Shown one piece after another: positions 25,234 through 36,199 of a DNA stretch of 64,000 nucleotides. Below the pieces are notes generated by a model. The model was not told the origin of the DNA. It saw only the letters and a program-made list of their open reading frames with translations, and did no database searches. How positions within the stretch are numbered: the first letter of the stretch is position 1; each line of letters starts with the position of its first letter. This DNA is from Climacium dendroides (Eukaryota > Streptophyta > Bryopsida > Hypnales > Climaciaceae). The stretch is from NCBI GenBank assembly GCA_950106755.1, contig OX467092.1:5642001-5706000 (forward strand), given 5' to 3'. The position numbers and the translations under genes were made by a program.

Positions 25234-26463
25234 CTAAACCTTGCTACTAAACCGAGGCTCTATTGCAAATGATATAGGATTCAAACTAAATAATCCCAAT
25301 TCGCCTACAAATTCTTCGGGCAAGGACGGAAGAGCTTCACACTTCTCTTCATCTCCAATATCAAAAACCTCCCCACTGTGATCCACGGTGTTGTAGATGC
25401 ACAGTTGCAACTCACTGAATGGAACCAATGCACATTCCGGATACACTTCCAAACTCCGACCGCCACGCTTTTCCTTCTTCAAAACATTCACCAGCTCGAA
25501 AGTAGTCTTCTCGTCTTCTCCTTCACTTGGAGTCCACTCAATTCTATCAACCCAGTGCTCGGTAACTGGCCCATTGTCTCGCTCGGAGAACAGAAACAGC
25601 TCGCCATGGTTTTCCACCAGCTGAAGAATCGTAGACACCGGCAAAGCTTCAGCAGTCCATTTCGTCGACCAAAGTCCTTCTTCCACGTTGTATCCCAAGA
25701 TGCCCTTCACTGTTTGATCACCCAGCTCCACAAATCCGATGCAGAAAATGTTGCCATTTTGAAACACACCGGATTGATATTCATTCAATGCGAAAGCCGG
25801 CCCAGGAACATCACCCACTCTCTCCCACTGCCCAGTTTGAGAATCAAATAATTCCGTGATTCTGGACAAACTCTCCTCACCTGTTGCACAACTGCCTGCT
25901 ACAAGTATGCGGTAGGCTTTCGAGGACTGATCCACATACATGTGCATCAAAACAGGGTTCCGCCGATGGAGCAGCGGAGGAAGCTCCCTCCATTGTTGAG
26001 TGAGAGGATTGAAGACAACTAAGCGCTCCTCATGCGTGGACTTGGAGAAATTCATGCACACCAGTCCCTCGTGGGCACAAAAGAGAAATTGCTTGAACAA
26101 ATCCGGGTCAGGGTCACAATTGGGAGGAAGGAATGTTAGAGGAGGTAACTTTCGCCACTTGCCTTTGTGTCCGGTGGTCGACTTGGGGTTTGGATCAAAC
26201 GCCGCCCACTGCCAGACTCCCTTGTGGATGAAGAAAGAGCACGCTGTCAACACAGGCTTGGCCTTCAGTGAGAGTGCTTGAGTGAACTCCGCGTTTTCGA
26301 TCGTAGCTTTCCATCTCTTGGAGACAGACTTCAGCTTAAATATGTCTTCGTGGTCAAGGTGCTCCAGTACACGCCCCTTTACTTCAGGGAGCAAACTATC
26401 CAGCTCGAGTTTCTGGAGCGAACTGTTGTCGGTTGTTGAAGATGTCCCGGAAGTCGTCGTCAT
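25234..26463 (-). CDS. F-box 2: F-box/beta-propeller protein, single exon
   Basis: Intact frame of 409 residues, ATG at 26,463. A short Ser/Thr-rich N-terminus (MTTTSGTSSTTDNSS) leads directly into the F-box at about 20-60 (LLPEVKGRVLEHL, SVSKRWK). The rest is a propeller-like domain with FNPLTQQWRELPPL, FDSQTGQWERV and a C-terminal LGLFSLNPISFAIEP motif. It is expected to act as a SKP1-binding substrate receptor of an SCF ubiquitin ligase. It is nearly identical to F-box 3 beyond the F-box start, but lacks the about 70-residue hydrophobic insert that F-box 3 has between NSS and LQKLELD. A TATA box (26,568-26,575) lies 105 bp upstream. The substrate is unknown. Confidence 0.9.
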   Translation of the reverse strand: MTTTSGTSSTTDNSSLQKLELDSLLPEVKGRVLEHLDHEDIFKLKSVSKRWKATIENAEFTQALSLKAKPVLTACSFFIHKGVWQWAAFDPNPKSTTGHKGKWRKLPPLTFLPPNCDPDPDLFKQFLFCAHEGLVCMNFSKSTHEERLVVFNPLTQQWRELPPLLHRRNPVLMHMYVDQSSKAYRILVAGSCATGEESLSRITELFDSQTGQWERVGDVPGPAFALNEYQSGVFQNGNIFCIGFVELGDQTVKGILGYNVEEGLWSTKWTAEALPVSTILQLVENHGELFLFSERDNGPVTEHWVDRIEWTPSEGEDEKTTFELVNVLKKEKRGGRSLEVYPECALVPFSELQLCIYNTVDHSGEVFDIGDEEKCEALPSLPEEFVGELGLFSLNPISFAIEPRFSSKV

Positions 26464-26532
26464 GAATACTGTATATCTTTGAGCAGAGAGTGTTGAAAGT
26501 TAAACGTACTTAAGGAGGCACTGGCATAACAA

Positions 26533-26575
26533 GACTCTCGAAACAATAAGTGGTCGACAACTTCCTCTATTTATA
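26533..26575 (-). promoter_or_regulatory. core promoter of F-box 2 (TATA box and conserved 5' motif)
   Basis: On the minus strand TATAAATA (26,575-26,568) is 105 bp before the ATG. The motif GACTCTCGAAAC (plus strand, 26,533-26,544) is repeated exactly upstream of F-box 3. Confidence 0.55.
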
Positions 26576-26639
26576 CGAAAAGGTAGAGTGACGTGCACGC
26601 CTGCAGAATGTTCTCGACTTTCTAGACAGTTCGAATGAA

Positions 26640-27720
26640 CGTTCGTAGAGTTTCACCGACTATTTTCCTTCAATTCAACCGCTTTCTAAGCACGGAGTCT
26701 GGTTATTTTTCTCTTTGTTTTACTCGAAATAGAAATTTTATAGATTTTTTCACCGGTTTTTTTCCGGACGTTTTCAAATTGCGACGGAATTTTCCCAATC
26801 CCACCGGCTTACTTTGAACTGGCCGCCGTTACTTCCCGAACATTGGTTCAAATTGGCTCGGCGGTTTAGAATTACTAAGTTCGAAGAGCCTATGCTGACG
26901 ACTTACGCGGCGAGGACGGATGCCTTTTGAGATGCCCGAGTGCTCCTTCGCTACAGTAAACCCTAGTTTGTTACAGGTGGAGAGAAAGTTTTTTCTCCGA
27001 CGAATGTCTTCACAAGAGGAATCCTGCATACTTCGGAGGCAAGGCGGTTCCGGTTTCTTCGACAGGAATTTCTCAAATGACTGTTTTCAAAAAATAGTCG
27101 ATCAAAAATGCGTGAATGCGTGATTGCGAAGGCACGTCCGCAAGTTTGAGCCCCCACCAACCCTGCTTCTGTAGCGGAGTTGTGAGTATATTCTGTTTCG
27201 GTTCGTGCAGAGAACTTGCTGTGCTAGATTGATTCTTGGTTTGTACGCACTGCTGGTATGAAGGCTTAGCTACGCAAGATTGCAAGCTCTATCATCAAGC
27301 GCAGATAGTTGCCCTTCTTGGAGCTCCTTGGGTGCTACATGGTTACTAGGAAGTCCAGACCTTGCATTTTTTGAAATTTCTCTGTTTCGAAGTGTTGTGT
27401 TGTGAAATTTTGCAGTTGGGGTTTCTGAAATTTTGGAATTGCAGCGGTCTTGTCGGGATCGTGAGAAATAAGCATGTAAACACGGACTGCTGTCTGTCCA
27501 GCATCTGAGCAAATTCCTCCGGGGTGCCGTCGTACATATCTGCAATTTGCAAAAGCTCTCAAATTCTTGTCTGCACGGGATTTACGAGATAAGCTTTCGA
27601 TCATAGTTATCGCTTCAAAGAGATCAGTTAGTGCAATTGCAGAATGGTTCTTTCACGATAACGCCAAGTGCATTATAATCATATCCATGGTTTTCAAAAC
27701 AAGATAGGTGTGATCGTGAG
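26640..27720. repeat. unclassified repeat unit R2, copy 1 (5' of F-box 2)
   Basis: GC-balanced island, similar over 26,960-27,720 to 39,780-40,430 (same orientation) and over 26,640-26,830 to 41,180-41,400 (inverted). A minus-strand frame beginning MQIADMYDGTPEEFAQ is open in both copies at first but carries a frameshift in this copy. Its family is not recognised. Part of it (27,000-27,160) recurs inverted at 59,410-59,600. Confidence 0.6.
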
Positions 27721-27812
27721 ATTCTGTCCACTCCAACCAAAACCTAACCATGTTGTGCAGTGTGAATGTAGTTGTAGATAGGATTTGGAAACTCGAATTT
27801 ATTGATTTTTAA

Positions 27813-28030
27813 CCCTTAAAGGACGAAGTGGTCACCATGAAAATCATCTATTTGGGTGCCCTGTGAATTGTTGGCTCAAAAAAAAGAAAACACTCATTAG
27901 AAGACAAACTATTATAGAAGGCATTCCCTTTCATGTATAATTTGGAAGATGAATAGTTGCACTTTTGTTCTACATGGAGAGATTCTTTTTCATTCATCAA
28001 CTAGAAAATGTCCTCTATTTCATTTATGGA
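27813..28030. mobile_element. small TTAA-flanked element
   Basis: TTAA at 27,809-27,812 and 28,031-28,034. Left end CCCTTAAAGGACG; the right end is weakly complementary (TCCATAAATG on the opposite strand). Similar to 9,314-9,514. Confidence 0.5.
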
Positions 28031-28048
28031 TTAAACCAAAGAGTGGAT

Positions 28049-28379
28049 CAGTGATGCTAAAATTAGTTCATAGAATTTAGTGCAATATACTACCTCCAAA
28101 ACACACAGGCATCAACTTGAGAGTGAGTAGTATTAAAAAAAATAGAAAAATAAGGATTTTGCAAGTTGTAAATGATTATTGGGAATACTATAAGACAAAA
28201 TTGACTAAATAGATGTTATTCCAATGTGAAGGAAGTTGTAAATTAGCTATCAAATTCTATTGTTTGTTGCACTATTGGCTAAAATCTAATTTTTTTCAAA
28301 GATTTTCTCCAATGCACATTTAACTACTAAAAATTTCATGGAGCAATGGAGCAAATTTAAGCCAATTTTGTGAACACTG
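28049..28379. mobile_element. hAT-like MITE copy B, complete
   Basis: 331 bp, left end CAGTGATGC, right end GAACACTG (CAGTGTTC inward). Flanked by an 8-bp target duplication with one mismatch: GAGTGGAT (28,041-28,048) and GAGTTGAT (28,380-28,387). CAGTG-type ends and 8-bp duplications are typical of hAT elements. Non-coding. Confidence 0.85.
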
Positions 28380-28429
28380 GAGTTGATGCTATAGTCTTTG
28401 TTCAAAGGATAGAACCAATAAAACCTTCA

Positions 28430-29400
28430 ACTACTTTTACCATGGATGTAATCACCTTCTTCCAAATGAAGGGGACAACACCCTCTTACACTCGAATTAT
28501 TTGAGGGTAGACAAAGTAGAATAAGTGCGCAAGATGTGCTCAACTACAAATTCTATATGAGACCTTGCATATAGAACTTGGTAGCTAAGATACAGATAGA
28601 CAATTTTTGAGCTCCAGATTGTGAGCTTTTTGAGCTCCAGATTGCTACAATCCCTCTTTCTAGTTTCTACATAGCAACCACTATAACAAAAGTTGATAAA
28701 AAAATACCACTCAAAATTGAGTGTTTTTTTACCAACTTTAATTTGTTTTAGTCAACAATGCAAGCCTTTCCTTTTACTGTGAGAGATTGCAACTTCATTG
28801 CAAACACAAGAATTAGCTACAAGATACTCTTGAACTTTTATGACTCTTTCTTGAAAATGATCTTTTTTAATACAAGCCAACCTGAGTTCAATTTGAACTG
28901 CTCTCCCCCTCAATTTGCATTGGAGAAACATCATAGTACATAAACACAACTCCATTGTGCTTATACAAGTAGGAATGCACACATGTGTGTGGACATCTAT
29001 ATTTGAGATGAGATCACCAAAACAACACATGAATTTTTTTCACCAAGTGAATGTGACTTTTCTCACCTAATCCTTGGTTTGTCATAAAGACATTAAAATT
29101 AATGTAATGTAACCTTTTCCACTTGGTAACAACCACAATACATATATGTATCCGATCCTAAAGCCACCAATTTTTTTTTAAAACATGATTATTATGCATT
29201 CATGTGAAGTTCATCACAAAACTAGTTCTAAAAGGCTCCAAAAGTAGTGTCCCATAACTTAGCTATTAGATACCGTACACATGTTGCACCTTGAAAGCCT
29301 TCTTTCTAGACGACGTTCCAATCAACTTTTCATTAGTACAATACTATACACTTGTTGCACCTTGAAAACCTTCCTCCCAAAATCATGTTCCAATCAACTT
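28430..29400. repeat. F-box 5' repeat segment, interrupted copy
   Basis: 28,440-28,570 is similar to 40,437-40,570 (shared landmark GAATTATTTGAGGG). 29,268-29,400 holds two tandem degenerate copies of a sequence found once at 40,575-40,665. The DNA between is unrelated insert without recognisable genes. Confidence 0.5.
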
Positions 29401-29523
29401 TTGATTTGTATTCGTTGTCATGTTGTCCTGCATTGAACACCTCAAGTATTGAACAGCTTGGTACAAAGAATGGATAGTTTGATGGGTCATGTTGAACATG
29501 ACACTAGGGATCATCCAATCAAA

Positions 29524-29650
29524 TCTATAGTAGTGCAACAAGCCTCTTGTGGAGGCACTGTTGTCCCTGTGTTTTACTCATGGAAAAAACTAGAAACCTT
29601 TTATTTGCTACACAACTTCCGCAAGAGGCTCGTTGTTGCACTATTGTAGA
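29524..29650. mobile_element. 127-bp foldback MITE
   Basis: Left end TCTATAGTAGTGCAACAA, right end on the opposite strand TCTACAATAGTGCAACAA; the inverted repeats continue through GCCTCTTG. The paralogous segment at 40.7-40.85 kb lacks it, so it is an insertion. Confidence 0.7.
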
Positions 29651-30242
29651 CTCGACCGGATCACCCCCACACTCTCACCAGAGGTCAATTATTCGGCAAC
29701 AGTATACTGAAACTACGGATGAGGATATACGTGAAGAAATCGAATCCGGATTTATGATAGATTTGAGATTAAACCCAGCTGACGACCCGAAGGATTCTCG
29801 GCAGGAATCCTGGAAACTGTCTGAGAAACCTCAAATGATGATCCTGGAAATTCTTTGCAATTCCGTTGCTCACGCAGCGCAGGTCAGCAGAGGCATGTGC
29901 ATCGTGTCGAAGATCGCAACGAACATTCTCTCGCCTTCAACAATTCTTTGCAATTCCGTTGCTCACGCAGCGCAGGTCAGCAGAGGCATGTGCATTCGTG
30001 TCGAAGATCACAACGAACATTCTCTCGCCTTCAACAATTCGGAGAGACACGTGATGTTTCGTGGCAAATTACAGACCTGGAATGCTCCACATTCAGTTCA
30101 CCACCTTCCCTCCTGCCAGTCCTGCGTCAGCTGGAGACGAAGTTGCCGGTACGGTGTGCCGTGGAAAACGTCAGCTGTCTTAAAAGCCTCAAGAACGAAA
30201 GGCCTATTTTCTGTGAAAAAAAACACAATCAAACCTGCGTAA
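29651..30242 (+). other. unclassified repeat with open frame and 93-bp tandem duplication
   Basis: The frame is open for about 200 codons but resembles no protein I know. A 93-bp direct duplication (29,851-29,943 and 29,944-30,037) lies inside it; the second copy has one extra base, so the two are read in different frames. The homologous 40,870-41,170 segment has other stops. I regard it as repeat DNA, not a gene. Confidence 0.5.
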
Positions 30243-30628
30243 GGTAGAAACACTTAAATCCGTTGCTTTAAGCAATTCAGCATAGTTGGAGGCATATTTT
30301 TCTGGTATATGCAAGTGAAATTCATGAATATTAAAAAAATATATATATTTTTTGGACATTGTATGTAATTTCTATGATTTTTCAAAGTGTTGGCTGCCTA
30401 AACCACTGAAACTGTCTTATAGGTTGCCCCCAAACTGAACCTTGCAAAAATTAGCTATCAGCAAATCATAGTCAAATATGTGTCCTTCAAATGTGTTGGC
30501 CAATCAATGTTAAGCGTGTGGAGGACACATTCACCAAAGTCTAGGGATGTAATTGGGTGAGACTAGGAACAAAGAATAGGAACAAGTGCAGGTTTGGGTG
30601 TTTCTACGTTAATTTTTTGCACTCTTAA

Positions 30629-31598
30629 CCCTAGAAGGCCCAAGTCCATTTTGAGTATGAAAACATCCTTGTTTTTCAAGCCTTATAAGTCTATATCTCG
30701 CTAAGGTATGAAAATCTCAACTGTACAATCTTGTAGTGTACATATTGTAGATGATGTGGATCAAATTTGGAGTCATTTGACCACACGGATTGAAAGATTA
30801 TAATGCTTTAGTGTTGAAAAAAGATGCTAAAATTCTCCTAAAAACACATTTGGAGGTGAAATTTAATTTCTAAACCTACTCACATGAAATTTTTTTTAAC
30901 TAAAATGTGATTTGAAATCAACATACAAACTCATTGGTGGAAAAAAATTCATGAAAGTGACTCATTGTGTTTGCAAAATGACTTTGAAATGTCAAAAAAT
31001 AACCAAAAATGGTGCAAAAAACACATCTAAAGTTGAACCTACTTCTACTAAAATGCTTCTTAGTCACTTGTTACTTCTTTGATTATCACAAAATTTTAGC
31101 CATACAAACTAAGCAAGTATGCACAACTTTCCCCAAAAAAAGTTTTGAAAATGGACACAATATGAAGAAGTAACAAGCCACCGAAGTGCATACTAACCAA
31201 AAAATGTTAGGATTTTGAACTTCAAATTGCTTTCAAGCATTCAAAACAACTTGGATTGCTATGAAATTTTACTATAATAACTAGACTTCTAGAGGAACAA
31301 AATCCAATTTTTTTTATTAAAAACAAACATTGGATGAAGGAGATACAAGTCTTCAAAGTTGTAGCCATGACAATGCAATGTGTTGAACTCAAACTGAACC
31401 TATAAACTTTGAATGGCTTTCACAAACTCAATTCGTCTTGGATTGATCCGAAAATTCTACTACACAAACTAGACTAGTATGCACAACGTTTACCACAAGT
31501 TTTACTAAATTTGGTCATTAAATGCAAAAGTTACAGCACTTTGAATTGTACTTCCAAACTATGAACAGCCAGAATCTGTCCCCTTGGGCGGTCTAGGG
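30629..31598 (+). mobile_element. TTAA-family element (970 bp), left arm of an inverted pair
   Basis: TTAA at 30,625-30,628 and 31,599-31,602. Left end CCCTAGAAGGCCCAAG; right end on the opposite strand CCCTAGACCGCCCAAG. The interior is similar in inverted orientation to 31,828-32,797, which is exactly as long. Non-coding. Confidence 0.75.
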
Positions 31599-31602
31599 TT
31601 AA

Positions 31603-31823
31603 CCCCTCAAGGATGTTGTCATTTTCTATACGCTCTCCTCTGTTGTATACAGAAGGGAAAATTGAATAGCTTATGAATCCCATTTAAGCTGTAAATTTCA
31701 AACCAAATCACATACATACTATTTGTCAACTAAGAATTTTTTGGGGAATTTTTGAGTGTTTGGAGAGGATCAAATAAATTCAATATACGGACAACATTTT
31801 TAGAGGGCAGTATCCTCAAGGAG
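31603..31823. mobile_element. TTAA-flanked spacer element (221 bp)
   Basis: It sits between the two 970-bp elements and shares their TTAA (31,599-31,602; 31,824-31,827). Left end CCCCTCAAGGATG; right end on the opposite strand CTCCTTGAGGATA. It may be an element or the loop of a larger foldback. Confidence 0.55.
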
Positions 31824-31827
31824 TTAA

Positions 31828-32797
31828 TCCCTCACAACCCAAGGAGACCAATAGTGTCCTCATATAGTTTCAAGTCCAATTCAAAGTGTTGTAACTTTTC
31901 CATCTGATGTCTGAATTCAATAAAACTTGTTGGAAAATTTGCACTCTCTCTTCTAGTTTGTATAGTCAAGTTTTCAGATCAATCCAAGATGTACTAATTT
32001 CTTGGAAGGCAATCAAAGTTCAGAGGTTCAATTTGAGTTCACCAACCTATATTTGATGGCTACAACTTTGGGGGTTTGTATCTCCTTCATCCAATGTTTG
32101 TTTTTAACAAATAAAAAGTGGTTTTTTTTGTTTTCCTTAAAGTCTAGTTATTGTGGTAAATTTTTCATGTCAATCCAAGTTGTTTTGAATGTTTGGGAGC
32201 AATTCAAAGTTCAAAATAGCTCGACATTTTTGGATTATAGTGAACTTTGGCAACTTGTTTCTTCTTCACGTAGTATCCATTTCCATTATTTTTTGTGGAA
32301 AAGTTGGTCATACTAATCTAGTTTGTGTGGATAAGATTTCATATCAATCCAAGAAGTTATGAGTGACTAAAAATCGTTTTAGTAGGAGGTTTAGCTTGAA
32401 ATGGGTTTTTTCAAATTTTCTTGGTATTTTTTGACATTTCAAATCCATTTTGTAGACACAATGAGTCAACTCAATGATATTTTTTCACCAATGTGTTTAT
32501 ATGTTGGTTTTGAATCACATTATAGTTCATTTGAGTAGGTTTAGAAATCAAATTTCATTCCGAATTTGTTGCTAGGAAAATTTCAACATCTTATTTCTAC
32601 ACTAAAACATTATAATCTTACAATCTACACGACCAAATGATCCCAAATTTGATTCACATCATCTACAAGATATACATTATAAGATTGTATGGTTGAGATT
32701 CCTATACTTTACTAATATACATTACTAACATTTTGAACTATAATACTTCAAAAGCAGTGATGTTTTTAAACCCAAAAAGGTCCTAAGTCTTGAAGGG
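31828..32797 (-). mobile_element. TTAA-family element (970 bp), right arm of the inverted pair
   Basis: TTAA at 31,824-31,827 and 32,798-32,801. The right end on the opposite strand is CCCTTCAAGACTTAGGACC. It is an inverted copy of 30,629-31,598. An open frame at 32,002-32,316 within it has no recognisable product. Confidence 0.7.
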
Positions 32798-32809
32798 TTA
32801 AGGTGAAGG

Positions 32810-33570
32810 CACCCATTACCAACCATCGTCCCACCATCAATCAGCAGGGTGTTTGAAATTCAAAAGAATCTAGGACTAATTTCCAAGCATTAGTTCTTGG
32901 TTTCTAACCATCAATTCTTCCATTCTTGTTATGATACATGCCCTTCATTTGGAGTGCCAAACAATGCTTACAAAACTCACTAAAATTTGCTCCATTATTA
33001 CTTAAAATTTTCCGTAGCTAAAAATACATTGGAAAAAATCCTTGAAAAAAATTAGATTTTTCCCATAATTGAAACAAATAATAGAATTTGATAGTCAATT
33101 TGCAACTTCCTCCACATTGGAATTAGCATCTATTTAGTCAATTTTGTATTATAGTACTCCCAATAATCCTTTATAACTTGCAAAATCCTTTCTTTTCTAT
33201 TTTTTTTAATACTATCCACTCTCAAGGTAGCCAAAATTGATACATGTTTGTCTTGAAGGTAGTGTATTGCACTAAATTCCATAAACTAGTTTTGGGATCA
33301 CTAGTGCCAAAGTGAACAAGAAGTAATCTCTTAAATGAGAGGTGTTGGAATAGTCTAAACATTGAACATGGATTCAAACTAACTTTGGGCTTTCAAAATT
33401 CATAGTAATTTCATTTCAAGTGATAAAATTATCAATTTTTTTGCAATCATTGTCATTTCTATTAATACACCTCCCAAAATATTTCTTTTGCCATGCACTA
33501 CTCTAGATCATGTCTATAATTGTTTACTTGATTGGTTATAGGTGAATCCACCATAAAAGTTTTTGGATTT
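32810..33570. repeat. dispersed repeat R3, interrupted by hAT-like MITE C
   Basis: Similar in inverted orientation to about 43,960-44,270, which lacks the MITE. Landmark: GGAATAGTCTAAACATTG. Confidence 0.65.
32962..33303 (-). mobile_element. hAT-like MITE copy C, complete
   Basis: 342 bp, flanked by a perfect 8-bp target duplication GTGCCAAA (32,954-32,961 and 33,304-33,311). Ends CAATGCTTAC and (opposite strand) TAGTGATCCC. Inserted in repeat R3; the related R3 copy near 44.1 kb shows the uninterrupted site. Confidence 0.9.
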
Positions 33571-33599
33571 TTTTTGTACTTATAAACATAGGATCTAAC

Positions 33600-34340
33600 A
33601 TTTAACTAGTATGAAATTGTGTGGAAAAAATTTCAAAAAGTTTCACTATATAGATTGTACGATATTTGTATTTCAAGTGAAGAATTTTTTTTCTTGAGAA
33701 CCTTATTTAATTAGATTTTGAGACTTTGAATCTTCTTAACTTAGAAATATTGCAGAACAAAATTTTAATTTTTAATTTTAAATATTGAAGAATTTATTTG
33801 AGGGTCTTGTGAAAAAAAATTCACAAGAATCTTTTTTTAACTTTTAATTGTTAATTGTTAAGTAGATATATGTATGAGATAGAAAGAAAAATTAAATTAT
33901 TAATATCTCTAAGATGGAATTGAAACACTCTAATGACAAGGGTTAGATTGTTTTAGCAAGCAAATTAAACCATGTGGACTTCCCTTTTTGAAAATAGTGT
34001 AAATTAAGTTCAGTAATGGATCCTATAAGTTATTTTTTGAAGAAGATATTTAGATTGCCCCTAAAACAAGATTCTCCATAATTTTCTCATCATTAGTCCA
34101 AATAAAATTAATCAAAGCTTTTCATGTAGACATAAATGTTTTCTATGACAAACAAAATTAATAAATTTTATTTAGAGTTTCAATGATTTTTTAAGTACTG
34201 CATGACAACCTCCATGTTGACCTTTGGAAAGCATAACTTTTGCTCTTGAGCACCAATTGAAATAAAAACTATACTCTCAAAAAGCTAAGGAATTTTTCTA
34301 TTATCAAAACAAATTTCAAAGATTGGAATGAAAGATTTAC
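33600..34340. repeat. partial TTAA-family element
   Basis: Interior sequence of the 1-kb TTAA family (similar to 18,070-18,830 and 39,000-39,610), without recognisable ends. Confidence 0.5.
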
Positions 34341-34871
34341 CAATGTGTTAAACTTTACCTTTTTCAAAAATGTGTACTTTTTGGAAAATATGACCTACTA
34401 CAAAATAGGGTACAATTATATCCAATGACATGATTCACATGAAAATAAGTACACCTATTTGAAAAGAGGGGGTTGCAAGGACGAGATGGCAGAGGGGCCA
34501 GGAGTGGGGGCTACACTGAATGGTCAAGGCTTGGGAGGCTTAGGCTTGGGGGTTCTTTGGGGTAGGATTTTGGAGAGGGAAAATTAGTGTAACTTTGAAT
34601 CAAATTTCTTTTTCACCTTCAAAAATTTTTTACTTCTAAAAGCTGGCATCATTTATTTTTTCACTATTTGGATCTGAAAAAAATTCCCTCAATGCATAAG
34701 AAATCCTCAAAAATTGACAAGAATACAGCCAATTATTTATACCCTTTTGTATTGTAGGATAATTTAGAGAGAAATAGGTCTTAAATTTTCTTATGAAATT
34801 TTTCATGAGTGTACCTAAGAAGACGTATCCAATGGCAAAGAGACTCAGTTTTGTGTAGAGAGAAAATTTTA

Positions 34872-35130
34872 CTCCAAGAGGGCCTGAAGTCTGTTGTTCC
34901 TATTGTGCAGTGATAAAAAAAACTTTTTTTAAAACTTTGAACATTATAATCTTTCAATCCACATGGTCAAATGGGCTGAAGTTTTTTTCACACATTGAAA
35001 AACATTCAACTATAGTTTTGTATAGTTGAAGTGTCAAAAATAAGTTTCAATTTTCATTTTAGATCAACATACCAAAAAATCACAGTTTTTTTACAGTGTT
35101 TCTTGAAAAACACCCTCAATCCTTTAGGGG
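34872..35130. mobile_element. TTAA-family element, short
   Basis: The right end reads CCCCTAAAGG on the opposite strand, followed by TTAA at 35,131-35,134. The left end CTCCAAGAGGGCC after TTTA is only a weak match. Non-coding. Confidence 0.4.
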
Positions 35131-35149
35131 TTAAGTATACTTATGAAAT

Positions 35150-35250
35150 TATCCAATGGGCCTCTCTTCATGTGGTGATTCATTCACACAAGCCTATTAT
35201 TTGCACAAACAAGAAATTACCAAAGACTTTTAAAAAAGGGTAGAACGCTT
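35150..35250 (-). pseudogene. F-box/propeller gene fragment
   Basis: Short stretch similar to 42,010-42,120 and more weakly to the 26,030-26,110 coding part of F-box 2 (landmark TTTGCACAAAC next to AGAAATTAC). Decayed beyond expression. Confidence 0.45.
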
Positions 35251-35819
35251 TTATGTCTTTTGTAATTGAAAGTTGGATGCGTTGTTGAGTCAATCTTGAG
35301 AAAAAGGAGGTGGATACCAATATGTTTATAATGTGGTTTGAACTAGAATCATAGAATCATGTGGGTATAAAAATTTAAATAGACTCATTTTGTTAAGAAT
35401 TTTTTTGTTGTCAAAGGTCTTTAGGTCATACTACATTTTTAGAGAAACGATAAAAATATTTAGGGAGCCAAACTATTTATGCTTATGATGACAACAATTC
35501 CATTTGAGTTGATTAGAGGCTAAATACTTGAATGATATAAAATATTGGAGTTTGGATTAATGATTGATACATAGATTCAACATCCAAAATATGATTGAAG
35601 GCAACTAAGGATGGAACTCACCAAAGTAAGCAATTTATAACCCCTTGGCACACCATTTTTGCTTCACTATTTCTATATTTTCAGATATGTTCTTCATTCC
35701 TTGAGAGTGTTGTTTTTATGTTTTCTTCTTTGTATTATGCATTCATACTATATGATGTAGTTTTATATTACTAGATTTGTTATGTATTACAATCTTTATT
35801 CACAAGACATCTTTGAGAA

Positions 35820-36199
35820 ATGTTTGTAGGCTTTTAAAGCAAATTAAAATTTGGTGTATTTGGTACAACCTTTTTTGAAAAACTTTGTAGGTTTTAAAAA
35901 CATCCTTAAATACTTACCAAAGGATCTCGAGTATTGAAATAAAAAATAATAAAAAAATTTATTGAAAATTATATAAATGTTCCATCTAACCACAAACACC
36001 ATATATAGGTGATAGTTCACAACTTGATAAACAACTATACCACCAATGTCAAACAATGTTTGAGATGGAGCAACATTATTTATGAATTGATTGTAATTCA
36101 TGCTAAATGGCTAAACCTTGCTACTAAACCACCAATGTCAAACAATGTTTGAGATGGAGCAACATTATTTATGAATTGCTGGTAATTCATGCTAAATGG
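35820..36199. repeat. 3' flank of F-box 3 with 89-bp tandem duplication
   Basis: 36,041-36,129 is repeated almost exactly at 36,130-36,218. The unit includes the sequence complementary to the last F-box codons and the stop, so a remnant of the CDS end lies downstream of the true one. The left part resembles 19,510-19,640 and 24,570-24,650. Confidence 0.75.

Noticed and set aside
29547..30242. 231-codon frame as a gene
   Set aside because: It spans a foldback MITE end and a tandem duplication read in two frames, and the paralogous segment is not open.
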